Notes under the pieces: model-generated
What the model saw: the letters and a program-made list of their open reading frames with translations, nothing else
What the model was told of the DNA's origin: nothing
The model's database searches: none
Part shown: one piece after another, positions 8,961 through 15,748 of the stretch
Layout of the letters: each line of letters begins with the position of its first letter
Numbering within the stretch: position 1 is the stretch's first letter
Position numbers and translations under genes: made by a program
Source of the DNA: Actinomycetospora sp. NBRC 106375
GTDB lineage: Bacteria > Actinomycetota > Actinomycetes > Mycobacteriales > Pseudonocardiaceae
Assembly (NCBI RefSeq): GCF_030269665.1
Contig: NZ_BSTS01000006.1
Coordinates: 186,001-250,000 of the forward strand
DNA: 64,000 nucleotides
Direction: 5' to 3'

Positions 8961-11293
8961 GAGGCCCTCGACCCGGCGGGTGCCGGCGCGGTGCGACGCA
9001 GGTGCTCGCTGAGGTCGTCGACGCGGGCCCGGACCAACCGGAGCGACTCCAGGTCCTGCTCGATGCGCTCGCGCGCGCCGGTGTCGGTCTTGCCCGCCTG
9101 GACCGCGGTCTGCGCCGCGGTCATCGCCGCCGTCGCGGCGCGCTGCAGCTCGCCCACCCGCTCCGTCCACGCGGCCCGCAGCTCCCGCTGCACGTGCCGG
9201 ATCGCGTCACGGGAGTCCTTGCCCACCTGGTTGATGAAGTCGTCGGTGTACTTGCGGACGCCGGACTTGGCGTCGTTGCGCCGCTTCTCGAGGGCCTTCT
9301 TGCGCTCCTCCTTGATCCCGAACCCGCCGAGGACGGCACCGAGGACGAGCCCCGCGGCCATCGGGATACCGAGACCGGCCATGTTGGAGATCATCGTCAG
9401 CATCACGACCCCGCCGAAGACCTTCTGCAGGATCGGCAGCTTGATGCTCTGCCGCAGCCCGGACGGCGCGAACTCGACGTCGAGCCGCATCTGCGCCATG
9501 ACGTCGGCGGGCGCGTCCACGCTCCGCGCGGTGATGCGGGACTCCGCCATGTCGAGCTGCTGCTCGACGTTCATCGCCACGTCCTTGGCCCGCCGGACGA
9601 ACAGCGCGTAGTTCTCCATCGCCTCGGCCGCGAGCCGCCGACGCAGCCAGTCGGTGAACTCCTCCCAGTTCTTCGCCGGGTCGCCGGCCTCGATGGCCTC
9701 GTCGGCCTCCTTCTGCACCGCCCGGGCCCTGGTCCGCAGGTCGAAGTCGGTGTCGGCGGAGATGTCGGCGAAGCCGTCGGTCAGCACCGACTGCCACTTC
9801 GTGCCCTTGTCCCGCAGGCCGTCCGCGCGCTGCTTGGCCGCGGCGAGCTCGGCGACCAGCGCCTCGTGGCGGGCCGGGTCGACGAGCGCGTCGCGACGCG
9901 CCCGCGCCGTGGACTCGAGCTGGGCCAGCGCCGACGTCACCTGGATCATCACCGACCGCCCGGCGATGTGCGCCGCCTCCTCGCGCACGCGCTGCAGCCG
10001 GGCCAGGAGCTCGGGCGCGCCGGACTCCGCCTCGAGCTCGGCGTCACCGGCCTCGGTCGCGATCCGGCGCAGCTCCGAGGAGAACGGATAGGTCTCGATC
10101 CGGACGCCCGCGTGGTGCAGGTGCGACTGGTTGCGCTCCAGGATGCGCCGCCAGTGCGGGGTGAGGTCCGTCTTGGTCAGCACCATGATGACGGTCGGGC
10201 AGAGGTCCACGACCGCGTGCAGGAAGCGGACCTCGTTGTCGGTCAGCTCGCGCGAGGCGTCGCTGACGAACAGGCACGCGTGCGAGCGCGGCAGGTCCGC
10301 GACGGCGCTCTGGTTCACGCCGCCGAGGCCGCCGACGCCGGGGGTGTCGACGAGCACCAGGCCCTCGGCGAGCAGCGGACGGTTGATGCCGACCGACACC
10401 GACACGAGCCGGCGGGCGTTGCCGGGGTTGCCGGCCTCGGAGGCGTAGGAGGGCACCTCCTCCGGGGTGATCGTCTCGGTCCAGCCGGCGCCCTTCGACC
10501 CGGGCAGCGCCTCGAAGTGCGCGCTCGCCGTCGGCGACGCGGCGTGCCGCACCTCCGTGGGCACCGCCGTCGCGATGTCGTCGTCGACCGGGCAGACCGC
10601 GGCCTCGACGAGGGCGTTGACCAGCGAGCTCTTGCCCTGCTTGAACTCACCGACCACGGGGATGCGGATCGCGTTGTCGGTGAGCAGCTTCTTGGCGACA
10701 CGGAGCCGCGCCACGAGGTCCTCGCGCTCGTAGGCGGTCGCCGCCTTGATCGTCATGTCGACCGTGTCGCCGGCGTGCTTGCTCGCCGCGCTGGGGGCCT
10801 TGGCGGCGGGCGCCCTGGCCGGCGCGGCCTTGGGGGGTGCGGCGACCTTCGGTGGCGCGGCCACCTGGGGCGCCGGAGTGGCGGCCTGGCGCGCGGCCGC
10901 CTGCTCCGCCGCCTTCTGCTCGGCCGCCTTCTGCTCGGCCGCCTTCTGCTCGGCGGCTTTCTGCTCGGCGGCCTTCTGCTCGGCGGCCTTCTGCTCGGCC
11001 GCCTTCCGCGCGGCGGCCGCCGCCTCCACGGCCTGCTGCTCGGCGGCCTCCAGCTCGGCCGCCTTCTGCTCGGCGGCCTGCTGGGCGGCCTTGCGCCGGG
11101 CCGCGTCGGCTTCGCGAGCCTTCTTCGCCGCCTCGGCGCGTGCCAGCGCCGCGGCGCGCGCCTTCTCGGCCTTCTCCTCGACGGCGCGGGCCTCGGCGAC
11201 CCTGTCCGACGGCGCGGCCGGCGCGGCGGCCGCGCGCTCGGGCGGGCTCTCGGCCGGCTCGCCGGAGGACGCCGGCCAGGGCTGGGTGCTCAT
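8957..11293 (-). CDS. Dynamin-like GTPase with Ala/Lys/Glu coiled-coil N-terminus (IniA-like position)
   Basis: A 778-residue protein; the ATG overlaps the upstream stop (ATGA) and its own stop overlaps the next start (GTGA), so it sits in the middle of an operon. Residues 30-137 are a charged Ala-rich helix containing seven exact KAAEQ pentapeptides (97-131). The GTPase domain has P-loop GEFKQGKS (215-222), DTPG (316-319) and TKTD (373-376). Near 605-645 lies a hydrophobic hairpin (VVMLTMISNMAG and following), the paddle or membrane insert expected in bacterial dynamins. Role: GTP-driven membrane binding or repair at the inner face of the membrane, probably with the downstream GTPase. Confidence 0.85.
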   Translation of the reverse strand: MSTQPWPASSGEPAESPPERAAAAPAAPSDRVAEARAVEEKAEKARAAALARAEAAKKAREADAARRKAAQQAAEQKAAELEAAEQQAVEAAAAARKAAEQKAAEQKAAEQKAAEQKAAEQKAAEQKAAEQAAARQAATPAPQVAAPPKVAAPPKAAPARAPAAKAPSAASKHAGDTVDMTIKAATAYEREDLVARLRVAKKLLTDNAIRIPVVGEFKQGKSSLVNALVEAAVCPVDDDIATAVPTEVRHAASPTASAHFEALPGSKGAGWTETITPEEVPSYASEAGNPGNARRLVSVSVGINRPLLAEGLVLVDTPGVGGLGGVNQSAVADLPRSHACLFVSDASRELTDNEVRFLHAVVDLCPTVIMVLTKTDLTPHWRRILERNQSHLHHAGVRIETYPFSSELRRIATEAGDAELEAESGAPELLARLQRVREEAAHIAGRSVMIQVTSALAQLESTARARRDALVDPARHEALVAELAAAKQRADGLRDKGTKWQSVLTDGFADISADTDFDLRTRARAVQKEADEAIEAGDPAKNWEEFTDWLRRRLAAEAMENYALFVRRAKDVAMNVEQQLDMAESRITARSVDAPADVMAQMRLDVEFAPSGLRQSIKLPILQKVFGGVVMLTMISNMAGLGIPMAAGLVLGAVLGGFGIKEERKKALEKRRNDAKSGVRKYTDDFINQVGKDSRDAIRHVQRELRAAWTERVGELQRAATAAMTAAQTAVQAGKTDTGARERIEQDLESLRLVRARVDDLSEHLRRTAPAPAGSRAS
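10901..11005 (-). repeat. 15-bp tandem repeat encoding KAAEQ x7
   Basis: Seven 15-base units encode KAAEQ repeated without interruption, in the N-terminal helix of the dynamin-like protein. The nucleotide units are nearly identical (ctcggcggccttctg on the plus strand), so expansion or contraction by slippage is likely. Confidence 0.85.
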
Positions 11294-11496
11294 GGTGTCG
11301 CTCCGTCGTGGCTCTCGGGGCCCGGCCGGAAGATCGAGCGGCCGGACGGGTCGTGCCCCGTCGTGGGGTCCGTGACCGCGACGGGCTCGACGACGGTCAG
11401 CGCATCGGGCTGCTCGAAGTCGGCGGCGTCGTCACGGAAGATCGACTTCCGCGGGCGTGGGCCGAGCGGACGGCCCTCGGTGCCGGCGTGGGTCAC
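11290..11496 (-). CDS. Small protein with two SIFR motifs
   Basis: A 68-residue protein between the repeat protein and the dynamin gene; its stop overlaps the dynamin start (ATGA), which argues strongly that it is translated. It starts MTHAGTEGRPLG with a GAGGAGG-type site just upstream. Two copies of a basic-SIFR motif stand out: RKSIFRDD near residues 16-23 and GRSIFRPG near 52-59, linked by an acidic, hydrophilic segment. There is no signal peptide or membrane helix. I do not recognise the family. Duplicated short motifs in a disordered protein suggest a two-site adaptor, perhaps for the GTPases (speculative). Confidence 0.75.
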   Translation of the reverse strand: MTHAGTEGRPLGPRPRKSIFRDDAADFEQPDALTVVEPVAVTDPTTGHDPSGRSIFRPGPESHDGATP

Positions 11497-11584
11497 CGGT
11501 TCCTCCTCGCAAGGGGCACGACAGGAGACGGGGTGGCCCCGGCCGGGGAGATCCCGGCCGGGGCCACCGTCGAGCGGTCACGGA

Positions 11585-13729
11585 TCAGTGCATGCCGACC
11601 ATGCCGTGGTCACCGGAGGAGTCGCTGCCGCTGTCCTCGTGGCCACCACCGCTGTCGCCGCCGCTGTCGTGGCTCGAGGAGCCCGAGTCGTGGTGCTCGG
11701 CCGCGACGGTCTCGTGCACCGGCTCGGGCTCCGGCTCGGGCTGGTGCTGCGGGGTGTCGTCCGACAGCTCCTCCTCGGGCTGCTCCTGGCTGCCCGCGCC
11801 CGAGCCGTCCTGGCCGTCGGCACCCGTGCCGGCCGTCTGCACGTCCGGCGTCGTGCTGGGGCCGTGGAACACGGGCCCGCTGTCGCCGCCCTCGTCGGGC
11901 GAGCCGTCCGACCCGTCGGGCTGGCCGGTCGACGAGCCGCCGGCGTCCGTGCCGTCGTCGGTCGGCTCGGTCGGGCCGGTGCCACCGGTCGGGTCGGTCC
12001 CACCGGTCGGGTCCGTGCCGCCCGTCGGGTCGGGCGTCCCCGGGTCCGTGCCGCCCGTCGGGTCGGGCGTCCCCGGGTCCGTGCCACCGGTCGGGTCCGG
12101 CGTGCCCGGGTCCGTGCCACCGGTCGGGTCCGGCGTGCCCGGGTCCGTGCCACCGGTCGGGTCCGGCGTCCCGGGGTCCGTCCCACCGGTCGGGTCCGGG
12201 CCTGGGTCCGGCGTGCCCGGGTCCGTGCCGCCCGTCGGGTCCGGCGTGCCCGGGTCGGTCGTCCCGCCCGTCGGGTCCGTCGGGTCCGGCGTGCCCGGGT
12301 CGGTCGTGCCTCCCGTCGGGTCCGTCGGGTCCGGCGTGCCGGGGTCGGTCGTCCCACCGGTCGGGTCCGTCGGGTCGGTCGTACCGCCCGTCGGGTCGGT
12401 CATGCCACCGGTCGGGTCCGTCGGGTCGGTGGTGCCGCCCGTCGGGTCCGTCGGGTCGGTCGGCGGCGTCTCGGGCGTGGTGGTGTCCACCGGCGGCTGG
12501 CCGTCGTGGTCACCCGTGGGCGGCTCCTGGGTCGGCTCCGGGACCTCGGGCTGCGAGTCGTCCGGGGTGTACGGCCCGTTCGGGTCGTAGTCGTCGCCGC
12601 CGGTGTTCTCGGTGGGGTGCCAGCCGCTCGGGTTGTGCTCGGGGTTGTAGCCGTGGGGGTAGTACACGGGGTGCCAGCAGTAGGGCTGGTACACGGGGTT
12701 CCAGCAGTACGGCTGTGCGGTCGGGTGGAAGCAGTACGGCTGGTAGTCGGGGTGGTAGCCGTACGGGTTGTAGTCCGGGTTCCAGCAGTGCGGGTTGTGC
12801 TCCGGGTGGAAGCCCCAGGGGTTCTCGTCCGGCTCGTAGCAGTGCGGGTTCTCGGTCGGGTGCCAGCCGCAGGGGTTGTAGTCCGGGTGGTAGCAGTGCG
12901 GGTGGTGCTCCGGGTGGTAGCCGGACGGGTTGTACTCGGGGTGCCAGCAGTTCGGCTCGTGCTCGGGGTGGTAGCCGCACGGGTTGTGCGTCGGGTGGTA
13001 GCAGTGCGGGTTGTGCTCGGGGTGGTACTCCCACGGGTCACGGGGATACCAGTCGTCGGACAGGTTGTGCGTCTCGCGCCAGTGCTCGAGGTAGTCACAG
13101 CTGCCGGGGCAGCCCCAGCCGTGCGACGGGCACCGGTAGTCGTCGTCGGAGCTCTCCGAGTCGTGGCGCGGGTACCAGTCGTCGGGCAGCTGGTGCGACT
13201 GGCGCCAGTGCTCGAGGTAGTCGCAGTCCCCGGGGCAGCCCCAGCCGTGCGACGGGCACTCGTAGCCGGAGCTGTCGGAGTCCTGCGAGCTGTCGGAGCC
13301 GTCGGAGTCATCCGAGCCGGAGTGGTCGGGGGTCCAGTCGTCGGGCAGCTGGTGCGACTGGCGCCAGTGCTCGAGGTAGTCACAGTCCCCGGGGCAGCCC
13401 CAGCCGTGCGCGGGGCACTGGTAGCCGGAGCTCGGGTCCTCGGGGGTCTCGGGGGTCTCGGGGGTCTCCGGGTGCTCGGGGTCCCCGGGGCCCGTGTCGG
13501 TCGAGTCGTCTGGGGAGTCCGGCGCGTTCGGGTCGTCCGGGCCGGGGTCGGTACCGCCCGTCGGGTCGGGCGTGCCGGGGGTACCGGGCGTGCCGGGCGT
13601 GCCGGGCGTGCCCGGACCGGCACCGCCGGTCGGGTCTCCCGGGGGCGTGTCGGGTCGCCCGTCGCCGTCGGTGTCCGGGGGTGCCGCCGGACCGCCGCTC
13701 TGCGGAGCGAGGTTGATCGGAGTACTCAT
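11585..13729 (-). CDS. Multi-repeat Cys/His/aromatic protein, first gene of dynamin operon
   Basis: A 714-residue protein from ATG 13729 (AGGGAAC site upstream), with no signal peptide. In order: a Pro/Gly/Asp-rich start; three modules with CPxHGWGCPGxC followed by DYLEHWR and ending DDW (about residues 105-227); sixteen contiguous nonapeptides of consensus [YWF][HN]PxxNPx[CG] (235-378); about fifteen DPTGG/TDPGTP units (424-587); and a His/Ser/Asp/Gly-rich end. Substitutions between repeats fall often at silent codon positions, which supports coding. It stands where mycobacteria encode IniB, also repetitive, but shares no motif with it that I can see. Function unknown; the Cys/His content suggests metal binding. 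Confidence 0.8.
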   Translation of the reverse strand: MSTPINLAPQSGGPAAPPDTDGDGRPDTPPGDPTGGAGPGTPGTPGTPGTPGTPDPTGGTDPGPDDPNAPDSPDDSTDTGPGDPEHPETPETPETPEDPSSGYQCPAHGWGCPGDCDYLEHWRQSHQLPDDWTPDHSGSDDSDGSDSSQDSDSSGYECPSHGWGCPGDCDYLEHWRQSHQLPDDWYPRHDSESSDDDYRCPSHGWGCPGSCDYLEHWRETHNLSDDWYPRDPWEYHPEHNPHCYHPTHNPCGYHPEHEPNCWHPEYNPSGYHPEHHPHCYHPDYNPCGWHPTENPHCYEPDENPWGFHPEHNPHCWNPDYNPYGYHPDYQPYCFHPTAQPYCWNPVYQPYCWHPVYYPHGYNPEHNPSGWHPTENTGGDDYDPNGPYTPDDSQPEVPEPTQEPPTGDHDGQPPVDTTTPETPPTDPTDPTGGTTDPTDPTGGMTDPTGGTTDPTDPTGGTTDPGTPDPTDPTGGTTDPGTPDPTDPTGGTTDPGTPDPTGGTDPGTPDPGPDPTGGTDPGTPDPTGGTDPGTPDPTGGTDPGTPDPTGGTDPGTPDPTGGTDPGTPDPTGGTDPTGGTDPTGGTGPTEPTDDGTDAGGSSTGQPDGSDGSPDEGGDSGPVFHGPSTTPDVQTAGTGADGQDGSGAGSQEQPEEELSDDTPQHQPEPEPEPVHETVAAEHHDSGSSSHDSGGDSGGGHEDSGSDSSGDHGMVGMH
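11969..12460 (-). repeat. DPTGG / TDPGTPDPTGG repeat block
   Basis: About 490 bases of irregular tandem repeats built from a DPTGG core, the longest unit being TDPGTPDPTGG (33 bases). They encode a low-complexity acidic spacer of roughly 164 residues between the nonapeptide array and the C-terminal His/Ser-rich part. Confidence 0.85.
12596..13027 (-). repeat. Sixteen 27-bp units encoding aromatic-His-Pro nonapeptides
   Basis: Exactly 432 bases, sixteen 27-base units with no spacers. Examples of units are YHPEHNPHC, WHPEYNPSG, FHPTAQPYC and WNPVYQPYC. Position 1 is always aromatic, 2 His/Asn (one Glu), 3 Pro, 7 Pro in all but the last unit, 9 Cys or Gly. The strict phase over 144 residues indicates selection on a regular structure. 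Confidence 0.9.
13049..13417 (-). repeat. Three HGWGC-type Cys/His modules
   Basis: Modules at 13334-13417, 13175-13258 and 13049-13132, each 28 codons, share CPxHGWGCPGxC, then DYLEHWR and a terminal DDW. Three Cys (C-x6-C-x3-C) and several His are invariant. Acidic Ser/Asp linkers of variable length separate them. Confidence 0.88.
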
Positions 13730-13980
13730 GTCGGTTCCCTTCGGCTCGGGTACGGACCGGGGGTCCGACCGAGGTGCTCGTCGGTGATGGGAACCAGAGT
13801 GCGGCGGGCGCCGGCGGTGGTCATGAGCACGCGAGTACTCGACTGCGCTGCCCGTCACAGCGAGGAGTACTCAGGTGATCGGCCCCGACCCGGGCGATTC
13901 CGGTGGGGTTGTCCCCCGCGGGCGGGTGGGTGCACCCCACGAGGGGGCCCGGGGTCGGGTTCTCCCCACCCCGCTACTCA
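13730..13980. other. Upstream region of the repeat-protein operon
   Basis: No convincing gene lies here. It carries two full GAGTACTC palindromes (13833-13840, 13865-13872) 32 bases apart and the 20-bp motif shared with the Hsp70 upstream region. A third GAGTACTC spans the start codon of the downstream gene (13720-13727). The left part, from about 13981, passes into the duplicated remnant described separately. Confidence 0.6.
13821..13840 (-). promoter_or_regulatory. Conserved upstream motif, copy 2 (repeat-protein gene)
   Basis: TCATGAGCA, four bases, AGTACTC on the plus strand; 15 of the 16 fixed positions match the copy at 7122-7141. It lies 91 bases before the ATG at 13729 and includes one GAGTACTC palindrome. 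It is the best candidate for a common control site of the dynamin/Hsp70 cluster. Confidence 0.6.
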
Positions 13981-14290
13981 CCTCCGGTCGGCGGGAGATC
14001 GAGGACGGGGGCGGAGACCTGAGCCGAGGCCACGGAGGCGCTCGAGATGCTTCGAAATCCGAAGCACTTCCAGCCACCCCGGGGCCTCACCTCCTCGGCG
14101 TCACCGCCGTCAGGCGAGCCGCCACCCCGGCCGGCACGTCCCGGCGCCCGGAAGCCGGCGCTGTCGTCGTAGCGCCGGGCGGCGTCGAGCAGCACGTCGG
14201 CGTCGTCGACACCGATGTGCGAGAACCGCACGCGCGGCTTGCCGGGGCCGTCGAGGGCGACGTTGCCGGTGTACGGGCAGCCTCGCGGGG
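13981..14290 (-). pseudogene. Decayed inverted copy of the DUF1636-DUF7711 junction
   Basis: On the minus strand, 14088-14290 matches the last two thirds of the DUF1636 gene at about 29270-29466 (shared peptide blocks GNVALDGPGKPRVRFSHIG and RRYDDSAGF), with indels that break the frame after that. It continues through a hairpin related to 29907-29939 and into sequence matching the last codons of the DUF7711-like gene (REIED, read on the plus strand). The 5' part of the first gene and most of the second are missing. Identity by eye is around 90 percent in the first block, so the duplication is not ancient. Confidence 0.75.
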
Positions 14291-14319
14291 CCAGCGGGCG
14301 CGTCGAGCCCGCAGAGTAC

Positions 14320-15525
14320 TCAGAGCCGGCGACGGTGTCCGAGCGCGTCGCGGGTCCCGTCGGCGTCGACGGCGCCCCCGGTCTCGGGGTCGACGGCGGG
14401 GATCCGGTCGGTCGGGATGCGGTCCGCGGCGACCCGGTCGTCGCCCTCACGCTCGTCGTCGCGACCGTCGAGCTCGTCGTCGAGGGACGCCGACGGCGTC
14501 TCCCGGGCGTGGATGACGAACCACGCGACCCAGCCCGCGGCGGCGACGCCGACGAAGCTGACGAGGCGGTAGAGCAGGACCGCGGCGAGCGCCGGGTGGG
14601 ACGGCACGCCCCCGGCGACGAGGGCCGCGAGCAGCGCACCGTCGACCAGGCCGAGGCCGCCGGGCAGGAACGCCGCGCTGGAGGCGGCCGTGGCCGCGGC
14701 GTACGCGACGAGCACGAGCGCGAGCGTCATGCCCTCGGCGCCCACGGCGGCGCAGCACGCGGCGAGGCAGCCGATGTCGAGCACCCAGTTCGCCAGCGCG
14801 GCGGACCCCACGACGGCACGACCCCGCCCGCGCAGCTCGATGAGCTGCAGCGCGGCGATCTGCTCGGAGAGCTCGGCGACCCCGGTGTCACGCGGACGGG
14901 ACCGCACGCGGTTGACCAGGCGCAGCCCCCACGTGCCCCCCGTGACGAGCAGCCCGGGGCGGCGGGCCACGATCACGACGCCCGCCCCGAGGGCCGCGAC
15001 GCCCGCGATCTGCAGGATCAGCCAGGGCAGCGAGGTGGGGCGCCCGCCGACGACCAGGGCCGAGCCCAGCGCGATGGCGGCCAGCGCGAGGCTCGCCGCG
15101 ACGCCGCCGGCGACCATCGTCCAGGTCGTCGCCGGGGCGGTGGCGCCCCAGGCGCGGCGGCGCTTGTAGGTGTAGGCCGTCGAGAGCGCCGCGCCGCCGG
15201 GCACGGTGAGGTGCAGGGCGTTGGCGGCGAGCGTGGCGAGGGTGACCGCGCGGAGCGACACGCGGACCGAGGCGGCCACGAGCAGACGGTGGTGCAGTGC
15301 CGAGAACGCGATCAGGGACCCGGCCTCGCAGGCGATCGCGACGATCACCCACCACGGGTCGGCGCCGACCAGCGCGGTGCCGGCGGCCTTGACCGTCGGG
15401 AACACGATCACGACGCCGGTGGTGATCACGGCGGCGACGACGACGCCCGTGACGATGCGCAGCACGCGCCGGGTGCGGGGCGTCGCGCGCGTCGTGCCGC
15501 TCGCGGTGGTCACGATCGCGCTCAT
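14320..15525 (-). CDS. UPF0104 / lysylphosphatidylglycerol synthase TM-region-like protein
   Basis: A 401-residue membrane protein with about eight hydrophobic helices, starting MSAIVTTASGTTRATPRTRR followed by the first helix. The motifs GGAALSTAYTYKRR, AFLPGGLGLVDGALLAAL and LLYRLVSF are typical of the flippase-like domain of AglD/MprF-type proteins. Family members move or modify lipid-linked substrates; there is no aminoacyl-transferase domain here, so a flippase-like role is more likely than lysyl-lipid synthesis. The C-terminal 50 residues are charged and cytoplasmic. The stop codon overlaps a GAGTACTC palindrome (14314-14321). Confidence 0.8.
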   Translation of the reverse strand: MSAIVTTASGTTRATPRTRRVLRIVTGVVVAAVITTGVVIVFPTVKAAGTALVGADPWWVIVAIACEAGSLIAFSALHHRLLVAASVRVSLRAVTLATLAANALHLTVPGGAALSTAYTYKRRRAWGATAPATTWTMVAGGVAASLALAAIALGSALVVGGRPTSLPWLILQIAGVAALGAGVVIVARRPGLLVTGGTWGLRLVNRVRSRPRDTGVAELSEQIAALQLIELRGRGRAVVGSAALANWVLDIGCLAACCAAVGAEGMTLALVLVAYAAATAASSAAFLPGGLGLVDGALLAALVAGGVPSHPALAAVLLYRLVSFVGVAAAGWVAWFVIHARETPSASLDDELDGRDDEREGDDRVAADRIPTDRIPAVDPETGGAVDADGTRDALGHRRRL

Positions 15526-15548
15526 CCCTCCAGTGTCCTCCTGCCCGC

Positions 15549-15626
15549 CCGGTCACCTCCGGGTGACCGGTGGGGCGTCACACCACGCGCGGTGCGATCT
15601 GCGGAACACCCGTCCCCGTGACGGGT
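15549..15626. promoter_or_regulatory. Two dyad symmetries in divergent promoter region
   Basis: CCGGTCACC-TCCG-GGTGACCGG (15549-15570) and ACCCGTC-CCCGT-GACGGGT (15608-15626) are perfect inverted repeats with 9 and 7 base arms. They lie in the 223 bases between the divergent flippase-like gene and the catabolic operon starting at 15749. Either may be an operator; no regulator gene is adjacent. Confidence 0.4.
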
Positions 15627-15748
15627 GATCAGGCCGCCGGGATGACAGCCCGGGACGGCGGGACCATGCTGCCCGACGGGCACCGGGGCGCCGACGCACC
15701 CCCGCCCGAGCACGGATCCGCCGATCGCGACCGAGGGAGAGACCGGCC

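Noticed and set aside
11969-12460. Plus-strand VPPVGSGVPGS repeat protein
   Set aside because: It is the antisense reading of the DPTGG repeats, lacking a good start site and conflicting with the operon on the minus strand.
12596-13027. CRISPR-like array of 27-bp repeats
   Set aside because: Units are contiguous without spacers, vary at silent codon positions and encode a phased nonapeptide.
8729-14572. Very long plus-strand open frame through the dynamin/repeat region
   Set aside because: Its translation is Arg/Gly/Leu noise with no domain; GC-rich sequence keeps antisense frames open. The minus-strand genes have motifs, ribosome sites and coupled junctions.
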